From a virus, in IMG/VR virus record IMGVR_UViG_3300023174_000053, positions 107,028 to 171,027 of that record: DNA of 64,000 nt, one strand, 5' to 3'. Under the pieces are notes generated by a model. That model was not told the origin of the DNA and did no database searches. It saw only the letters and a program-made list of their open reading frames with translations. Shown here piece by piece: positions 52,582 to 59,393 of this stretch. Both the position numbers and the translations under genes were made by a program. Every line of letters starts with the position of its first letter. The stretch's first letter is position 1.

Positions 52582-52895
52582 CAATTTAAGTCCAAAAGTT
52601 CAAACAACTCACGTTGAGTTTTTGTAAACAAAGTAACAGATGGAGGATTATCATAAAGGTCCAGTTGATATGCTCTATAACTTTCTACCATCTCTTTTAT
52701 ACAATCAAGTTGCTTATCTGTAAACTCAAGTTTCTCTACATCATAATAAGCATAAGAAACAGTAGAAGGAACACCAGCAAGTTGTAGATTACGATTGATG
52801 CGATTTACTTCATCTTGTGCTTGGTCTTCATCTTCATATTCATAAAGTTCTGTGACAGAACCATTGTGAGATTGATAAACAGTGAAGTGTGTCAT
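52581..52895 (-). CDS. 104-residue protein, C-terminus paralogous to 50358-50543
   Basis: The N-terminal half (MTHFTVYQSHNGSVTELYEY, EDQAQDEVNRINRNLQLAG) reads as a small alpha/beta domain. The C-terminal half (FTDKQLDCIKEMVESYRAYQ, TLFTKTQRELFELLDLN) is a copy of the 61-residue protein encoded at 50358-50543. So it looks like a fusion of a separate N-terminal domain with that family. Starts within an ATGA overlap. Unknown function. Confidence 0.68.
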   Translation of the reverse strand: MTHFTVYQSHNGSVTELYEYEDEDQAQDEVNRINRNLQLAGVPSTVSYAYYDVEKLEFTDKQLDCIKEMVESYRAYQLDLYDNPPSVTLFTKTQRELFELLDLN

Positions 52896-53131
52896 TGATA
52901 TTGAGGAAGAATGGAGAAAGAATTACAGAACTTTTGAACCCAATGTAGAGTATCAAAATACCCACGAGGATTAGACATCACCATACTTGTATCCTTGCGA
53001 GGATTGTAAGCAACAGCAACATACCTATAAACATCAGGTGCTTCTTCAATCTCTTGAATCCACATTTGATTCACATCACCAGTATGCCAATCCCAACGAG
53101 AAGTAGTATAATGAAAAACGTCAAGAATCAT
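52892..53131 (-). CDS. Small Trp-rich protein, unknown
   Basis: This 79-residue protein (MILDVFHYTTSRWDWHTGDV, MWIQEIEEAPDVYRYVAVAY, ending SFSILPQYQ) has mixed beta character. It is first in a three-gene operon that also covers the tRNA side, with a leader of about 100 nt from the cassette promoter at 53241. No family recognised. Confidence 0.65.
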   Translation of the reverse strand: MILDVFHYTTSRWDWHTGDVNQMWIQEIEEAPDVYRYVAVAYNPRKDTSMVMSNPRGYFDTLHWVQKFCNSFSILPQYQ

Positions 53132-53208
53132 TTGTTTGTTGAATTGAAGTTTGAAGTGATGAGGTTTACTAACAGCATACTTGCCAAGATGTCAGTTGAC
53201 GTTAGCAG

Positions 53209-53298
53209 GGTGGTCTTACTGCCCCCCTCACCACCTTCTTAATATACCACATTTTGAGGTCTGTGCCCGTTTAGTGTGCCAGTTCCACAACTGGCACA
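53209..53298 (-). promoter_or_regulatory. Hairpin-promoter cassette with leader hairpin
   Basis: Hairpin TGTGCCAG/CTGGCACA (53275-53298), spacer, -10 TATATT (53246-53241) preceded by TGTGG, then near the mRNA 5' end a second hairpin GGTGGT/ACCACC (53209-53214 with 53230-53235, loop 15, G/C-rich). It belongs to the leader-hairpin subtype. Confidence 0.65.
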
Positions 53299-53306
53299 TC
53301 AGTCAA

Positions 53307-54227
53307 TCATTCATCCCCAAATAAAAGTGAGGTTGTTTCAACTTTAGTTGTATTTTGTATTCTTTCTTGAGACTTTTTGAAGTATTCTTCATCTATTTCA
53401 CAACCAACAAAATTTCTATCATGTTTTACACAAGAGACGGCAGTAGAACCAGAACCAGAAAAACAATCTAATACTTTATCTCCAGGATTGGATGAAGATA
53501 AGATAATTCTATCCATTAAATCTATAGGTTTTTGAGTACTATGAAACTTGGGTTCTTTTTTATCGTAAAAATTGATGTCGTCCCAGACATCAGTTAATCC
53601 AGAAATAATATTAAACTTATAAACAACATCTTCATATGAAGGAAGATTTCCAAGAGTTGATAACTTTTTCCAATCTTCTTTTGTTGGATAAGTTCTATGT
53701 TCTCTTGGTTTTTTGGGAGATGCAATGCAAGAAAATGTACCTCCACCAGTTGTTGCTTTGCCCAATAATTCATTCATGTCGTTTCCGTTCATGTTATTTT
53801 TTTTCTTGATATCTAGCAACAAATCACGAATATGATCTTTTGCATCATAATGAAAAAAGAAAATAGATTCTGTTGCTGTAGGAAACATTTTAAGATTTGC
53901 ACTTGTTCTTCCTGCAACAGATCTCATACCTTTATTAACAACAATTTGTTGCCTAAAAGTAAATCCTGCATTTTCGATAAGAGGAAGAAGATAAGTGAGT
54001 TGTTGAGGAAATCCAAATATCCACAAACTTCCAGACCATTTAGATACTCTCCCCAATTCACTAATCCATTCTTCACACCATTTATAGTATTCATCAATTG
54101 TGAACCACTGATTATCCCATTTATCATTTACAACTCTATAATAAGGAGGATCTATAGCAATTAAATCAATTGTTCTATTATCAATTTCTTTAAGAAAAGA
54201 AATACAGTCCTTATTTTGATAATTCAT
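53307..54227 (-). CDS. DNA adenine methyltransferase (beta class)
   Basis: From ATG 54227 this gives 306 residues; a GTG at 54245 is possible. Catalytic motif IV DLIAIDPPYY lies near the N-terminus and the AdoMet-binding motif I, VLDCFSGSGSTAVSCVKHDR, near the C-terminus. This IV-before-I order marks the beta class, and DPPY favours N6-adenine. FHSTQKPIDLMDRII is motif X. The middle (about 120-215) would hold target recognition. It lies 27 bp after a gene that may encode its partner endonuclease, and shares its promoter. Confidence 0.88.
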   Translation of the reverse strand: MNYQNKDCISFLKEIDNRTIDLIAIDPPYYRVVNDKWDNQWFTIDEYYKWCEEWISELGRVSKWSGSLWIFGFPQQLTYLLPLIENAGFTFRQQIVVNKGMRSVAGRTSANLKMFPTATESIFFFHYDAKDHIRDLLLDIKKKNNMNGNDMNELLGKATTGGGTFSCIASPKKPREHRTYPTKEDWKKLSTLGNLPSYEDVVYKFNIISGLTDVWDDINFYDKKEPKFHSTQKPIDLMDRIILSSSNPGDKVLDCFSGSGSTAVSCVKHDRNFVGCEIDEEYFKKSQERIQNTTKVETTSLLFGDE

Positions 54228-54254
54228 TATTTTAATTGAACTCACAATAGTCTA

Positions 54255-55067
54255 TCAAAAATTAGTGTTTCTGTCAAGGTTCCCTCGTTCTTTTCCATGA
54301 GTTGATTTTTTAACACCAATCACATTAACTGCGTCTTCAACTAGCACAAAATTACCAGGAAGTTTATTTAATTTGTTTTTTTCATTTTTATTAAACAGAG
54401 TAATTGGCATTTTACTAATTCCATCTTGATTCTCTGGACAATAAAAATCATAGTCAACTTCTACGTCATTTTCTGTTACGTTAATTACACAATCAACAAG
54501 AGGAATAGGAGCGCACATATAAAAATCACGACCAAAAGGCATAAAGTTTTTGTGTGGTTTTTTGCCTTTTTGAAGTTGACATTCAAGAATGTCATTGAAC
54601 ATTTTATTAGTGGAAAGAATACGAAAAACTTGAATACGATACTTAGGATTATTATAATCTTTATTAAGAGGTTCTACGGAAGAGAAAATATAACAAGGTA
54701 TTTGATCATGATACTTAAAATGTGCTTTAGAATCAATTCCCCACCGACTATCATTAGGATCTTTCCTATTGGTTGATCCACATTTATAACACTCTTGGGA
54801 ATAATAATTATTTTTTGACTTACAATCAGGACATTTATAAGTTTGTGCAAGAAAGCAATTTTTTCCCTCTGCTCCACTTGCACTATCAAATGCACATCCT
54901 CCGTTAGAAGGAATACCTTTAGTATTTTCTACGACAAATAACACTCTTTCTCCAAACTTTCCAGTATCAAAAGTAAATCCTTGGTTGTAATCAAGACACC
55001 ATTTAATTTCACTTTGAATGTTATTAAAAGTGTGCTTGAGGAGTTGAGTAAAAGTGTGTTGAGACAA
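54255..55067 (-). CDS. Possible restriction endonuclease beside the methyltransferase
   Basis: I place the start at TTG 55067 (270 residues), because the cassette -10 at 55095-55100 excludes earlier starts and no ATG follows for a long way; an 11-A run on the mRNA lies just before it. The stretch GGCAFDSASGAEGKNCF holds an acidic residue and E-x-K as in PD-(D/E)XK nucleases. It runs into a zinc ribbon, CPDCKSKNN and ECYKCGST. I infer a type II endonuclease from these motifs and the methyltransferase partner. It could equally be an unrelated DNA-binding protein. Confidence 0.5.
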   Translation of the reverse strand: MSQHTFTQLLKHTFNNIQSEIKWCLDYNQGFTFDTGKFGERVLFVVENTKGIPSNGGCAFDSASGAEGKNCFLAQTYKCPDCKSKNNYYSQECYKCGSTNRKDPNDSRWGIDSKAHFKYHDQIPCYIFSSVEPLNKDYNNPKYRIQVFRILSTNKMFNDILECQLQKGKKPHKNFMPFGRDFYMCAPIPLVDCVINVTENDVEVDYDFYCPENQDGISKMPITLFNKNEKNKLNKLPGNFVLVEDAVNVIGVKKSTHGKERGNLDRNTNF

Positions 55068-55094
55068 TGTTTTTTTTTTTGTTTGTATCCCTGT

Positions 55095-55153
55095 ATTATA
55101 GGGCATTAAGGGGGTCCGTGCCCGTTTAGTGTGCCAGTTCAAAAATTGGACTT
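55095..55153 (-). promoter_or_regulatory. Hairpin-promoter cassette for the methyltransferase operon
   Basis: A weak hairpin CCAGTT/AATTGG (55133-55149), which overlaps the end of the upstream gene, precedes the spacer CTAAACGGGCACGGACC and a perfect -10 TATAAT (55100-55095). The TG of the extended -10 is absent here. Confidence 0.6.
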
Positions 55154-55351
55154 CCTGAAACAAATCCTATCCATAATGCATAATGAGAGTTCAAACTTCA
55201 AATCCTCATCTACATCACCAAGATAAGATTGAACGGCATCAGGAATCAATTCCTGCATAAAATCCACATAACGTGAATCTTCTTCAATATATTTGATTAC
55301 ATCAAGAACAAGTGATGATGCAATCTCTTGAGTTGATTTATTGGAGAGCAT
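55139..55351 (-). CDS. Small acidic helical protein, unknown
   Basis: From ATG 55351 this gives 70 residues, MLSNKSTQEIASSLVLDVIK then DFMQELIPDAVQSYLGDVDE and CIMDRICFRKSNF. A TTG at 55369 is a less likely start. The helical, acidic layout is frequent in small phage proteins. Its end overlaps the next cassette hairpin. Unknown function. Confidence 0.62.
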   Translation of the reverse strand: MLSNKSTQEIASSLVLDVIKYIEEDSRYVDFMQELIPDAVQSYLGDVDEDLKFELSLCIMDRICFRKSNF

Positions 55352-55418
55352 GAGATTTTTCAGGAACAAATGTAATGTAGAATGATTTGAGGGGATTTGA
55401 GGATTTTATGTGTCAGTA

Positions 55419-55610
55419 TCACTTACCACTCTCTTTTGCCAATGTTATTTCACCATATTGACTTGGATAAACTAATAGACATACATCTTTTGATTTGTGG
55501 TCCATTCTACAAACACAAACTGTAATGTACTTTTCACAGATGAAATCAACTACACCGTGCATTCCACGATAATAAACTTCAATTCCTTTTGCGAATGTTA
55601 TATTTGACAT
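55419..55610 (-). CDS. Conserved small beta protein
   Basis: From ATG 55610 this gives 63 residues, MSNITFAKGIEVYYRGMHGV then DFICEKYITVCVCRMDHKSK and CLLVYPSQYGEITLAKESGK. It reads as an SH3-like small beta barrel (GxxVYY, G-V-V-D-F-I-C-E-K-Y-I-T-V-C). Close relatives occur in many T4-like cyanophages, as I recall. It overlaps the end of the 40-residue gene by 13 bp. Function unknown. Confidence 0.72.
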   Translation of the reverse strand: MSNITFAKGIEVYYRGMHGVVDFICEKYITVCVCRMDHKSKDVCLLVYPSQYGEITLAKESGK

Positions 55611-55720
55611 TTGGTAGGTAAAAAGCAATTCTCTTGTAATAATTTATCAGCATTATGAGATACTGTAAATCCTATTACAAGAGATGCCAAAGTAAAGCAG
55701 CAAATGATGAGACTATTCAT
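55598..55720 (-). CDS. 40-residue membrane or secreted peptide
   Basis: ATG 55720 to TAA 55598 encodes a hydrophobic start MNSLIICCFTLASLVIGFTV (one membrane segment or signal-like peptide) followed by a short soluble tail ENCFLPTKCQI with two cysteines. It overlaps the 133-residue gene stop by 4 bp and the beta-protein start by 13 bp. The two Cys could form a disulfide if exported. Function unknown. Confidence 0.6.
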   Translation of the reverse strand: MNSLIICCFTLASLVIGFTVSHNADKLLQENCFLPTKCQI

Positions 55721-56118
55721 CGTGCGTAAAGATACGACCCTGCCCAATCGGCACGTTTGTACATTTCCTCACGAGATGTATCATCTAGGAGATTATACCG
55801 AATACCTTTGGCAGGTGCTTTCCAGGATGCTGCTTTATAAACATCACCAGTCACTTTATCTACAAAGAGATGAACGTGATTTTGATTATAATCTTTCATT
55901 ATAATCTTATGATACTTGCGAAGAGTATTGATATAAAACTCTGGCACATCTTCACCTTCACATAGTTTGTCAATTTGCTCTTTGTGATACTCTACACTCT
56001 CACCTTTTTCAATGTATTGCCGATGTAATTCAATGCGATACGATTGATAATTGGTGCGAAGAACCTCACAAAGAGTTTGAGTGTATTGAATAACTTTGTC
56101 AGCAGTCACAGTAGTCAT
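55717..56118 (-). CDS. Conserved phage protein, unknown
   Basis: This 133-residue protein (MTTVTADKVIQYTQTLCEVL) has a conserved C-terminal block HVHLFVDKVTGDVYKAASWK then PAKGIRYNLLD and EMYKRADWAGSYLYAR. From memory, this block is shared by many tailed phages, including non-cyanophages, with no function established. It lies in a five-gene operon and overlaps the 41-residue basic gene by 4 bp. Confidence 0.75.
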   Translation of the reverse strand: MTTVTADKVIQYTQTLCEVLRTNYQSYRIELHRQYIEKGESVEYHKEQIDKLCEGEDVPEFYINTLRKYHKIIMKDYNQNHVHLFVDKVTGDVYKAASWKAPAKGIRYNLLDDTSREEMYKRADWAGSYLYAR

Positions 56119-56240
56119 TTGAAGTTCAGTTTGAGTTTGAGTGATTGAAGTGCCTGTTTTCTTGCTTTGAGTTGCCCCTTACAAGTCCCTTTGGTTTTCT
56201 TGTTTTTGTTTGAGTTATGTTGCCAATTTGGGGTAGTCAT
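56115..56240 (-). CDS. 41-residue basic protein, first gene of operon
   Basis: ATG 56240 to TGA 56115 encodes MTTPNWQHNSNKNKKTKGTC then KGQLKARKQALQSLKLKLNF and K. It carries about 12 Lys/Arg and is probably a disordered or helical nucleic-acid-binding peptide. The cassette -10 at 56266-56271 rules out the longer frame that begins further upstream. A GGAG lies directly before the ATG. Confidence 0.68.
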   Translation of the reverse strand: MTTPNWQHNSNKNKKTKGTCKGQLKARKQALQSLKLKLNFK

Positions 56241-56265
56241 CTCCGTTTTGTTTGGTTGTGAGACT

Positions 56266-56325
56266 ATTATAGGGCATCTGTTGGGAGTTTGGGGGGTGTA
56301 GTGTGCCACTAGAAGAAGTGGCACA
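56266..56325 (-). promoter_or_regulatory. Hairpin-promoter cassette
   Basis: Hairpin TGTGCCACT/AGTGGCACA (56302-56325, 9 bp, loop 6), spacer, then perfect -10 TATAAT (56271-56266). The hairpin begins right after the HNH gene stop and could also end that transcript. Drives 56240-55139. Confidence 0.68.
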
Positions 56326-56802
56326 TCAGTTATAAGAATACTTCTTCCATTCGTCAACATCTGCTCTATCCAAAGAAAACAACATTTTGTTAAATGGTTT
56401 CTTTGGAGTAGTTTCAAGAATTAAATTGGTTTCTTCTAATAGTTTATCACCTTTCCTTGTATTACAAGGCATACAAGCAACTACTAGGTTTTCCCAACTA
56501 TTATCACCACCTTTAGAAGTTGGAAAGATGTGGTCTATTGTGAGATTTCTTGTAGAACCACAATACTGACATTTGTGACCATCACGTTTATAAATCATTG
56601 CTCGTGATGGTTTATTTTGCATTAGTTTTTTGTATGGTATCTTAATGTAATTGACCAAACGGATAACTCTTTTGCCAAGTGCTTGTGCTTTGTTCTTAAT
56701 AAGCAACACAACTGCTCTCCTCCAATTTGTGAAATTTAGAGGTTCATAAGAAGCATTAAGAACAAGTATTGTTTGATTTGGTTCAAGTTTTGAGTAGTCC
56801 AT
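56326..56802 (-). CDS. HNH endonuclease
   Basis: This 158-residue protein has a Cys-rich HNH core: CQYCG (Cys78, Cys81), LTIDHIFPTSKGGDNSWENL (Asp90-His91), then ACMPCNTRKGDK (Cys110, Cys113). The N-terminal VLNASYEPLNFTNWRRAVVL, then GKRVIRLVNYIKIPYKKLM, matches the family common in cyanobacteria and their phages. It may be a free-standing homing or host-DNA-nicking enzyme; the substrate is unknown. Confidence 0.88.
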   Translation of the reverse strand: MDYSKLEPNQTILVLNASYEPLNFTNWRRAVVLLIKNKAQALGKRVIRLVNYIKIPYKKLMQNKPSRAMIYKRDGHKCQYCGSTRNLTIDHIFPTSKGGDNSWENLVVACMPCNTRKGDKLLEETNLILETTPKKPFNKMLFSLDRADVDEWKKYSYN

Positions 56803-56823
56803 CGACCTTTGAATAAGTTTAAA

Positions 56824-56849
56824 AGTATGAGAGTTTTATCTCTCATACT
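56824..56849 (-). terminator. Intrinsic terminator after the metallophosphoesterase gene
   Basis: AGTATGAGA (56824-56832) pairs with TCTCATACT (56841-56849), 9 bp, loop 8. On the minus strand the stem is followed by TTTTAAACTT. It begins 3 bp after the phosphoesterase stop and is in the leader of the HNH gene. Confidence 0.78.
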
Positions 56850-56851
56850 AT

Positions 56852-57622
56852 CTAGATGTCAAATAGCAAATCAGGATTAAATCCTGTTGCTTGACCTGGA
56901 TAACCCGAAGGGTTACAAATTACACGACAATCTCCAATCATATAATTGAAAGCATTGTGTGTATGACCATGGCACCAATATTTGATTTGAGGATGACTTA
57001 AAATCAAATCATCCAAATCACTGACATGAGCACCATTTGCATTCTTCTTGTATTGTTGTGGAACCGATTGATAACTTGGTCCCATATGACTAATCACAAA
57101 TACATTCTCATTCAATTCTTGAAGTTGATTGAGAAGATACTCTTTACTTCTCTTATGAAAAGCAAGTGTATCATTTGGTTTGAGTTTCCTATAGTTAGGA
57201 CCAACCCGAATGGTTTTGTAATCATTCATTAGACTTTGAGCATCCATCATTTCTAATGGATTTTCATTTCGGAAATCAGTCCAAAGAGTGAAACCAATGA
57301 AGTTCCAATCTTCAATACTTACAGTATCATTCTCAAGCAAATGAAAGTTATCTGGAAGATGTTCTTGAATAGTTTTGTGTGTTCCTTCGTAGTTGTATCC
57401 ATAGTATTCGTGATTACCAAATACATAAAGAACCTTTTGATAGTTCACACTACAATCATCAAGAAACCTTTTATACACATCGGCAATATAACCATTCTTC
57501 TTTAAGTGCCGAGCACAAAGAATGTCCCCAGCAAGAACAAGAACATCACCACTACCAACAGGATATACCTGACAAGCAACACAATGCTCTAAATGTAAAT
57601 CGCTGAGGACTTTCAGTTTCAT
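56852..57622 (-). CDS. Calcineurin-like metallophosphoesterase
   Basis: This 256-residue protein has the full motif set: DLHLEH (Asp8, His10), VLAGDIL (Asp33), VFGNHEYYG (Asn70, His71), VISHMGP and WCHGHTHNAF, the last close to the C-terminus. These residues bind two metals and hydrolyse phosphodi- or monoesters. The substrate is unknown; phage relatives can act on nucleotides, RNA ends or host signalling molecules. It is followed by a terminator and sits in the middle of an operon. Confidence 0.88.
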   Translation of the reverse strand: MKLKVLSDLHLEHCVACQVYPVGSGDVLVLAGDILCARHLKKNGYIADVYKRFLDDCSVNYQKVLYVFGNHEYYGYNYEGTHKTIQEHLPDNFHLLENDTVSIEDWNFIGFTLWTDFRNENPLEMMDAQSLMNDYKTIRVGPNYRKLKPNDTLAFHKRSKEYLLNQLQELNENVFVISHMGPSYQSVPQQYKKNANGAHVSDLDDLILSHPQIKYWCHGHTHNAFNYMIGDCRVICNPSGYPGQATGFNPDLLFDI

Positions 57623-57640
57623 TTTTAATTAAAATAAAGG

Positions 57641-57663
57641 GACCAAGTATATGAAACTTGGTC
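57641..57663 (-). terminator. Intrinsic terminator after the 80-residue gene
   Basis: GACCAAGT (57641-57648) pairs with ACTTGGTC (57656-57663), 8 bp, loop 7. On the minus strand it is followed by CCTTTATTTTAATT, a loose U-rich tail. It lies 12 bp after the stop at 57675, so the downstream phosphoesterase may be partly insulated. Confidence 0.72.
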
Positions 57664-57674
57664 TCAAATACTCA

Positions 57675-57917
57675 TCAAACAGTGGTTACAACATTCTCTG
57701 GGTCAAGTTTATCCAGAACATACTGAATTGGTTTCAGTTGATCTTGAATATCACTTTCCAGTTCACGGAAAGTACCAACCAGTGCTTCAAGAAAGTCAGA
57801 ACCAGTCATACCTTCGTAATCACAATCATCAAGAATACTATCACGAAAGCATTCTACGAGGGTTTCTTGTAGAGATTCAACCATTTCACGAGACTTAGAG
57901 ATGCTACGACGTGCCAT
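57675..57917 (-). CDS. Small acidic helical protein, unknown
   Basis: This 80-residue protein (MARRSISKSREMVESLQETL, ECFRDSILDDCDYEGMTGSD, LVGTFRELESDIQDQLKPIQ) is predicted almost entirely helical with a basic start. It ends at a terminator. No family recognised. Confidence 0.7.
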   Translation of the reverse strand: MARRSISKSREMVESLQETLVECFRDSILDDCDYEGMTGSDFLEALVGTFRELESDIQDQLKPIQYVLDKLDPENVVTTV

Positions 57918-57946
57918 AATAAAATTAGTTAGTTAAAGAATTAGAA

Positions 57947-58162
57947 TCAAACAGTGACTACAACACCATCAGCACCAGTCAGGGTCACATCCCCATCATC
58001 AACTGCTTGGGTATAGTTCTCAAGCACAGTGGAATCATAATTATCAAGTGCCTCAACGAGTTCAGCACCAGTTTCTGCGTTAGTGATATTTACAATCAGT
58101 TGAGCACCAGCAGGGTTAGTATCAACGAGTTCAGCAGCAAGAGCAATCAGTTTGGCAGACAT
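57947..58162 (-). CDS. Small alanine-rich protein, unknown
   Basis: From ATG 58162 this gives 71 residues, MSAKLIALAAELVDTNPAGA then VNITNAETGAELVEALDNYD and GADGVVVTV. The longer in-frame start at 58234 overlaps the neighbouring gene and has no supporting site. It has an alpha-helical start and a beta C-terminus. Unknown function. Confidence 0.65.
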   Translation of the reverse strand: MSAKLIALAAELVDTNPAGAQLIVNITNAETGAELVEALDNYDSTVLENYTQAVDDGDVTLTGADGVVVTV

Positions 58163-58243
58163 TATAAAGAAAAGCAAGGTTAATAAGTGGGTAACTTTGT
58201 TGGTCAGATGTTTCCAACCCATAGGCAAACCCATTCCCAGAAA

Positions 58244-58387
58244 TCAAAAACTCAAAGAGTATTCAATTTCAATTTCATCTTCGTCAGGAATACCGAGTTG
58301 AAGACCTACAAAGTCTTCATATTCAATACCAAGAAACTTTTGAGCAAAGTCCTCGTAATCATCGTGAAGAACACAGGTGTCAATCAT
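58244..58387 (-). CDS. 47-residue acidic protein with strong ribosome binding site
   Basis: ATG 58387 to TGA 58244 encodes MIDTCVLHDDYEDFAQKFLG then IEYEDFVGLQLGIPDEDEIE. Two adjacent ATGs exist (58390 and 58387). AAGGAGGT lies 5 nt before the second, which decides the start. It is acidic, which may suit protein or metal binding or DNA mimicry. First gene after a cassette promoter. Confidence 0.7.
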   Translation of the reverse strand: MIDTCVLHDDYEDFAQKFLGIEYEDFVGLQLGIPDEDEIEIEYSLSF

Positions 58388-58413
58388 CATAACCTCCTTG
58401 ACTTGATGAATAC

Positions 58414-58473
58414 ATCATAGCACGGTCAGGACCGTTTGGGAAGTGTTATGTGCCAGAAGGATTACTGGCACAT
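58414..58473 (-). promoter_or_regulatory. Hairpin-promoter cassette
   Basis: Hairpin ATGTGCCAG/CTGGCACAT (58448-58473, 9 bp, loop 8), spacer, extended -10 TGCTATGAT (TATGAT at 58419-58414). Drives the operon 58387-56326, which also contains internal terminators. Confidence 0.68.
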
Positions 58474-58477
58474 CGTA

Positions 58478-58654
58478 TCAACAATCATACAGTTTGTATT
58501 GGTCAAATTCTTCTTGAAAGAAAAAGTTATCAACTTCAGTATTGAGTGAAGAAAGACCCAACATAAAGTTGTAATGGTCCATAAAAGATCTACAAGTCAT
58601 ATTAAGAATTTGATAATCATTTTGATAAACATTAGCAGAATCAAGAGTCAGCAT
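58478..58654 (-). CDS. Small acidic protein, single-gene unit
   Basis: From ATG 58654 this gives 58 residues, MLTLDSANVYQNDYQILNMT then MLGLSSLNTEVDNFFFQEEF and DQYKLYDC. The cassette -10 at 58679-58684 excludes the longer in-frame start at 58729. It is flanked by cassettes on both sides, so it is transcribed alone. Unknown function. Confidence 0.62.
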   Translation of the reverse strand: MLTLDSANVYQNDYQILNMTCRSFMDHYNFMLGLSSLNTEVDNFFFQEEFDQYKLYDC

Positions 58655-58666
58655 CGGTTTTTGATT

Positions 58667-58737
58667 GATTACGAAGTAATTATAGCACCCTTTGGGGGTC
58701 TGTGCTGATTGACTGTGCCAGAAGCACAAGTGTCACA
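58667..58737 (-). promoter_or_regulatory. Hairpin-promoter cassette with palindrome variant
   Basis: Imperfect hairpin TGTGCCA/TGTCACA (58714-58737), spacer with GGGTC, extended -10 TGCTATAAT (TATAAT at 58684-58679), then ATTAC-TTC-GTAAT-type palindrome (58667-58681). The hairpin overlaps the stop of the 77-residue gene. Confidence 0.63.
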
Positions 58738-58966
58738 CGGCATCAGCATCCTCAAGCAATTCTGGGCAGTAATCTGTAACTTCTGTGAGAAGTTCTTCGT
58801 CAGTATAATCAGTAAGATTTTCTACCATAGTATCATAAACAAAACGTTCCATAGTTTTGTAATCCATACCCTCAATCATTTGCTGGACGTAATCTTCAAC
58901 AAGTTGGTCACGGTCAATGTTTTTCATTTTTTCAAATTCAAGGATTTCAGTATAAAGGTCAGACAT
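58733..58966 (-). CDS. Small acidic helical protein, unknown
   Basis: This 77-residue protein (MSDLYTEILEFEKMKNIDRD, MIEGMDYKTMERFVYDTMVE, TDYCPELLEDADAV) is strongly acidic and helical. Its start overlaps the upstream gene's stop by one base. Similar short proteins are frequent in cyanophages. Function unknown. Confidence 0.7.
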   Translation of the reverse strand: MSDLYTEILEFEKMKNIDRDQLVEDYVQQMIEGMDYKTMERFVYDTMVENLTDYTDEELLTEVTDYCPELLEDADAV

Positions 58967-59184
58967 TAAACATCAATTTCAGCAAGTTTCTTTTGTTTCC
59001 GCAAGTCGGTAATCGTCATTTGAAGATCAGCAATATCCTCATACAATACTTCTGCTTCATCAGAAAGATTGTAATAATGATAATCAGACCTTGCTTTCTT
59101 CATTTGCTTGAGAAGTTTCTCATACTTCTTCTTTGATTCTTTGAGATCCTTTTCGTAATCTTGAATAGACTTTGAGTAATTCAT
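58966..59184 (-). CDS. Small coiled-coil protein
   Basis: This 72-residue protein (MNYSKSIQDYEKDLKESKKK, KLLKQMKKARSDYHYYNLSD, LQMTITDLRKQKKLAEIDV) is Lys-rich with heptads over most of its length, so it is probably a two-helix coiled coil. It overlaps the membrane-protein gene by 4 bp. Function unknown. Confidence 0.7.
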   Translation of the reverse strand: MNYSKSIQDYEKDLKESKKKYEKLLKQMKKARSDYHYYNLSDEAEVLYEDIADLQMTITDLRKQKKLAEIDV

Positions 59185-59306
59185 TTGCGTAGAGGAGAAT
59201 TACGAAAACGACGGAAAGAAGTAAAGACGATGAGAGCAGTTGATGCTATACCGATAAGACCTAAAAATGTAATCCAGTCTCCGGTGAAGTCTAGTGTTTG
59301 AGGCAT
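59181..59306 (-). CDS. 41-residue single-span membrane protein
   Basis: From ATG 59306 this gives MPQTLDFTGDWITFLGLIGI then ASTALIVFTSFRRFRNSPLR and K. One hydrophobic segment (about 12-30) is followed by a basic tail, so the C-terminus should face the cytoplasm. The cassette -10 at 59329-59334 excludes longer frames. First gene of its operon. Confidence 0.68.
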   Translation of the reverse strand: MPQTLDFTGDWITFLGLIGIASTALIVFTSFRRFRNSPLRK

Positions 59307-59328
59307 TTGCTTGTTTGTGAACTCTGTT

Positions 59329-59386
59329 AGTATAGCACCTTTTGGGTGCGGAATCAAGGGCAAAGGGACGGTTGCTGAACTGTCCC
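59329..59386 (-). promoter_or_regulatory. Hairpin-promoter cassette, variant stem
   Basis: Hairpin GGGACGGTT/AACTGTCCC (59365-59386, 9 pairs including one G-T, loop 4), then extended -10 TGCTATACT (TATACT at 59334-59329). The stem differs from most cassettes but resembles the one before the helicase. Drives 59306-58733. Confidence 0.6.
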
Positions 59387-59393
59387 AAGGCAA

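Noticed and set aside
58156-58169. TATAAT just before the ATG at 58162
   Set aside because: It overlaps the start codon, so a transcript from it would lack the start; the gene is on the upstream operon.
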